Assembly (NCBI RefSeq): GCF_000003605.2
Contig: NW_003128867.1
Location: forward strand, 9,151-68,203
Origin: Saccoglossus kowalevskii
Taxonomy: Eukaryota; Hemichordata; Enteropneusta; Harrimaniidae
DNA: 59,053 nucleotides
Direction of reading: 5' to 3'
In this document: positions 57,702 to 59,053 of the stretch, piece after piece
How positions within the stretch are numbered: the stretch's first letter is position 1
Layout of the letters: each line of letters starts with the position of its first letter
Notes under the pieces: generated by a model
Told to the model about the DNA's origin: nothing
Seen by the model: only the letters and a program-made list of their open reading frames with translations
The model's database searches: none
Made by a program: the position numbers and the translations under genes

Positions 57702-59053
57702 AGTAGTTTTGATATGTACGTACGATGATACATGTATGATGTTGAAGTTCGTACTCTGCATGCACATCAATCAGAAGCATTTCAATAGTGGAAAACAGTG
57801 GAATATATTATATACTTGCAGTGGAAAAGCATTGGAATATATAACATATTTGGAAAGGTGACATTATATGAGTGTCATATGAGCGGCATTTTCAAAAATA
57901 TAGAAGGCACGTAATACATGCTTTGTGAAAACACAAGGATGCTAGCGAAAACAGCCTGAGAGGAACGCAAACCATTTCTTTCACAGACTCACTCATTTTT
58001 GTTAATATTCCCATAAATGTGGGTTTTCATTACTGATTCTGTGATCATATCACATTTTGCGTCACTTCTTAAATTTGTGCAAAATCTTCATCTCATACCA
58101 AACTTTTACATATCATCATCTTTATACATGTGTGTAAATTCGTAACGAAATATAACATTCTGTTTCTATAGAAACAAGCACCCCCCCCCCCATCCACTAT
58201 ATTATTATTTTAGTATAAGTTCGAAAATAAGCTTCTGATAGAGCAAATATGGGGTACATTTGCATTACACGCATCAATTTACAAAACTTTAGACATTATG
58301 TTGCTACCCCATAATCTCTTGCTTTGTATTTACCAAGTGTGAATAGAATTATTCAGATGATTTGACATCACTGTCAAGTTCACAGACCGACAAACTATTC
58401 ATTTGGTTGACGAACAACATGAACGACCCCCCCCTGAACAATGCTTAAATTAACTCACAGCTCACTGGGTGGGAAGTGCCAAATTAATTGTTGCCATGGG
58501 GATAGTTGCTATGTGATACACACACTAACATAGTTTAAGTACACACAACTAATGTGGAAGTAAAACCAACACAATGAGGTGACGACTGAATTACTCAAGC
58601 TTCATCTTTTCATTCTCACTGCAGTGTGATGTATTCCTGTGTATATTTCAGTTTTGCCTAACACATTAAGTGCAATATGGATGTTAACATGTAATTTTTA
58701 GTATTGTTTAGTATCGTATGTTTATTAGAATCTGAAAAAGCTGTTCTCGTAGCTATTTTTGTGAATTCGTTCAACAAAACAATGACATTGTCTAATACGC
58801 TCTTGCACTGGTTGTTCTGGTACGTACGTACATACAAGCGGTTTTATTATTTTTGTGTCTCGTGAGTACTGTTTTGTGACATTTTAGTTTATGATAAATC
58901 AGATTTTGAGTTGGTCCACTGTATGAAATATCGAACATCAATATTAAAATGTATATATTTTCATCCATACCTTTAATGCTTTCATTTTTATTAGAATAAT
59001 GTGAACGCAGTTGAAATATTTTTGCTATGAATAGTATTGGATATTCAGAGATG

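Larger units (their letters stand above)
41862..59053. other. Upstream of the first PDE10A-like exon found: intron and/or intergenic DNA
   Basis: In this 17-kb stretch I found no exon with convincing family similarity, although a missing 5' exon may be here. It holds tandem repeats (42105, 47335, 52947) and family A, B, C and D elements. Between them, 42700-43970, 44300-46630, 48480-49040, 49261-50530, 51607-52940, 53123-54500, 54737-55570, 56056-57560 and 57702-59053 look like unique AT-rich non-coding DNA. Confidence 0.75.

Overview
This is a stretch of animal genomic DNA: AT-rich, crowded with introns and repeats, with no operons or bacterial signals. Almost all recognisable coding sequence belongs to one gene on the minus strand, a dual-GAF cyclic-nucleotide phosphodiesterase of the PDE10A type. 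Twenty coding pieces between 41861 and 1021 join in frame through every junction into a 574-residue fragment, from a poorly conserved N-terminus through GAF-A and GAF-B to the start of the catalytic domain. The first exon(s) were not found to the right. The exons with the rest of the catalytic domain, including the metal-binding HD motifs, lie off the left edge. The exon density, intron sizes and repeat content suggest a marine invertebrate, perhaps a hemichordate, other invertebrate deuterostome or lophotrochozoan. The sequence alone does not settle the species.

Layout from left to right (gene 3' to 5'): 1-850 is a 20-bp minisatellite with a 140-bp higher-order period. 1.0-4.96 kb holds the catalytic-start, linker and GAF-B end exons. 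8.95-11.5 kb holds the GAF-B exons. 11.5-17.4 kb is a large intron with a 40-bp minisatellite at its right end. 17.4-23.0 kb holds the GAF-A exons, interrupted by a 92-bp satellite carrying palindromic CCATATATGG sites and by a 627-base assembly gap. 28.2-32.1 kb holds the N-terminal exons and a probable 6-nt microexon. 32.1-41.8 kb is a 9.6-kb intron that contains, on the plus strand, a short ORF resembling the N-terminal domain of KIAA1958/QRICH1-like (Crypton-derived) proteins. 41.8-59 kb is upstream intron or intergenic DNA dominated by small repeats.

The gene product would hydrolyse cAMP and/or cGMP under control of its GAF domains. Splicing has unusual features: two introns with GC donors, exons of 30 and 32 nt inside GAF-A, and the candidate 6-nt exon. 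The repeats include at least four small inverted-repeat families (TA-, TTAA- and other-ended), a chimera of two of them, a 537-bp inverted-repeat element with a CpG-containing core, a 130-bp foldback, and a 93-bp tandem array that seems to have grown from the end of a transposon copy. I saw no rRNA, tRNA, CRISPR array or complete transposase gene, and no convincing new multi-gene system.
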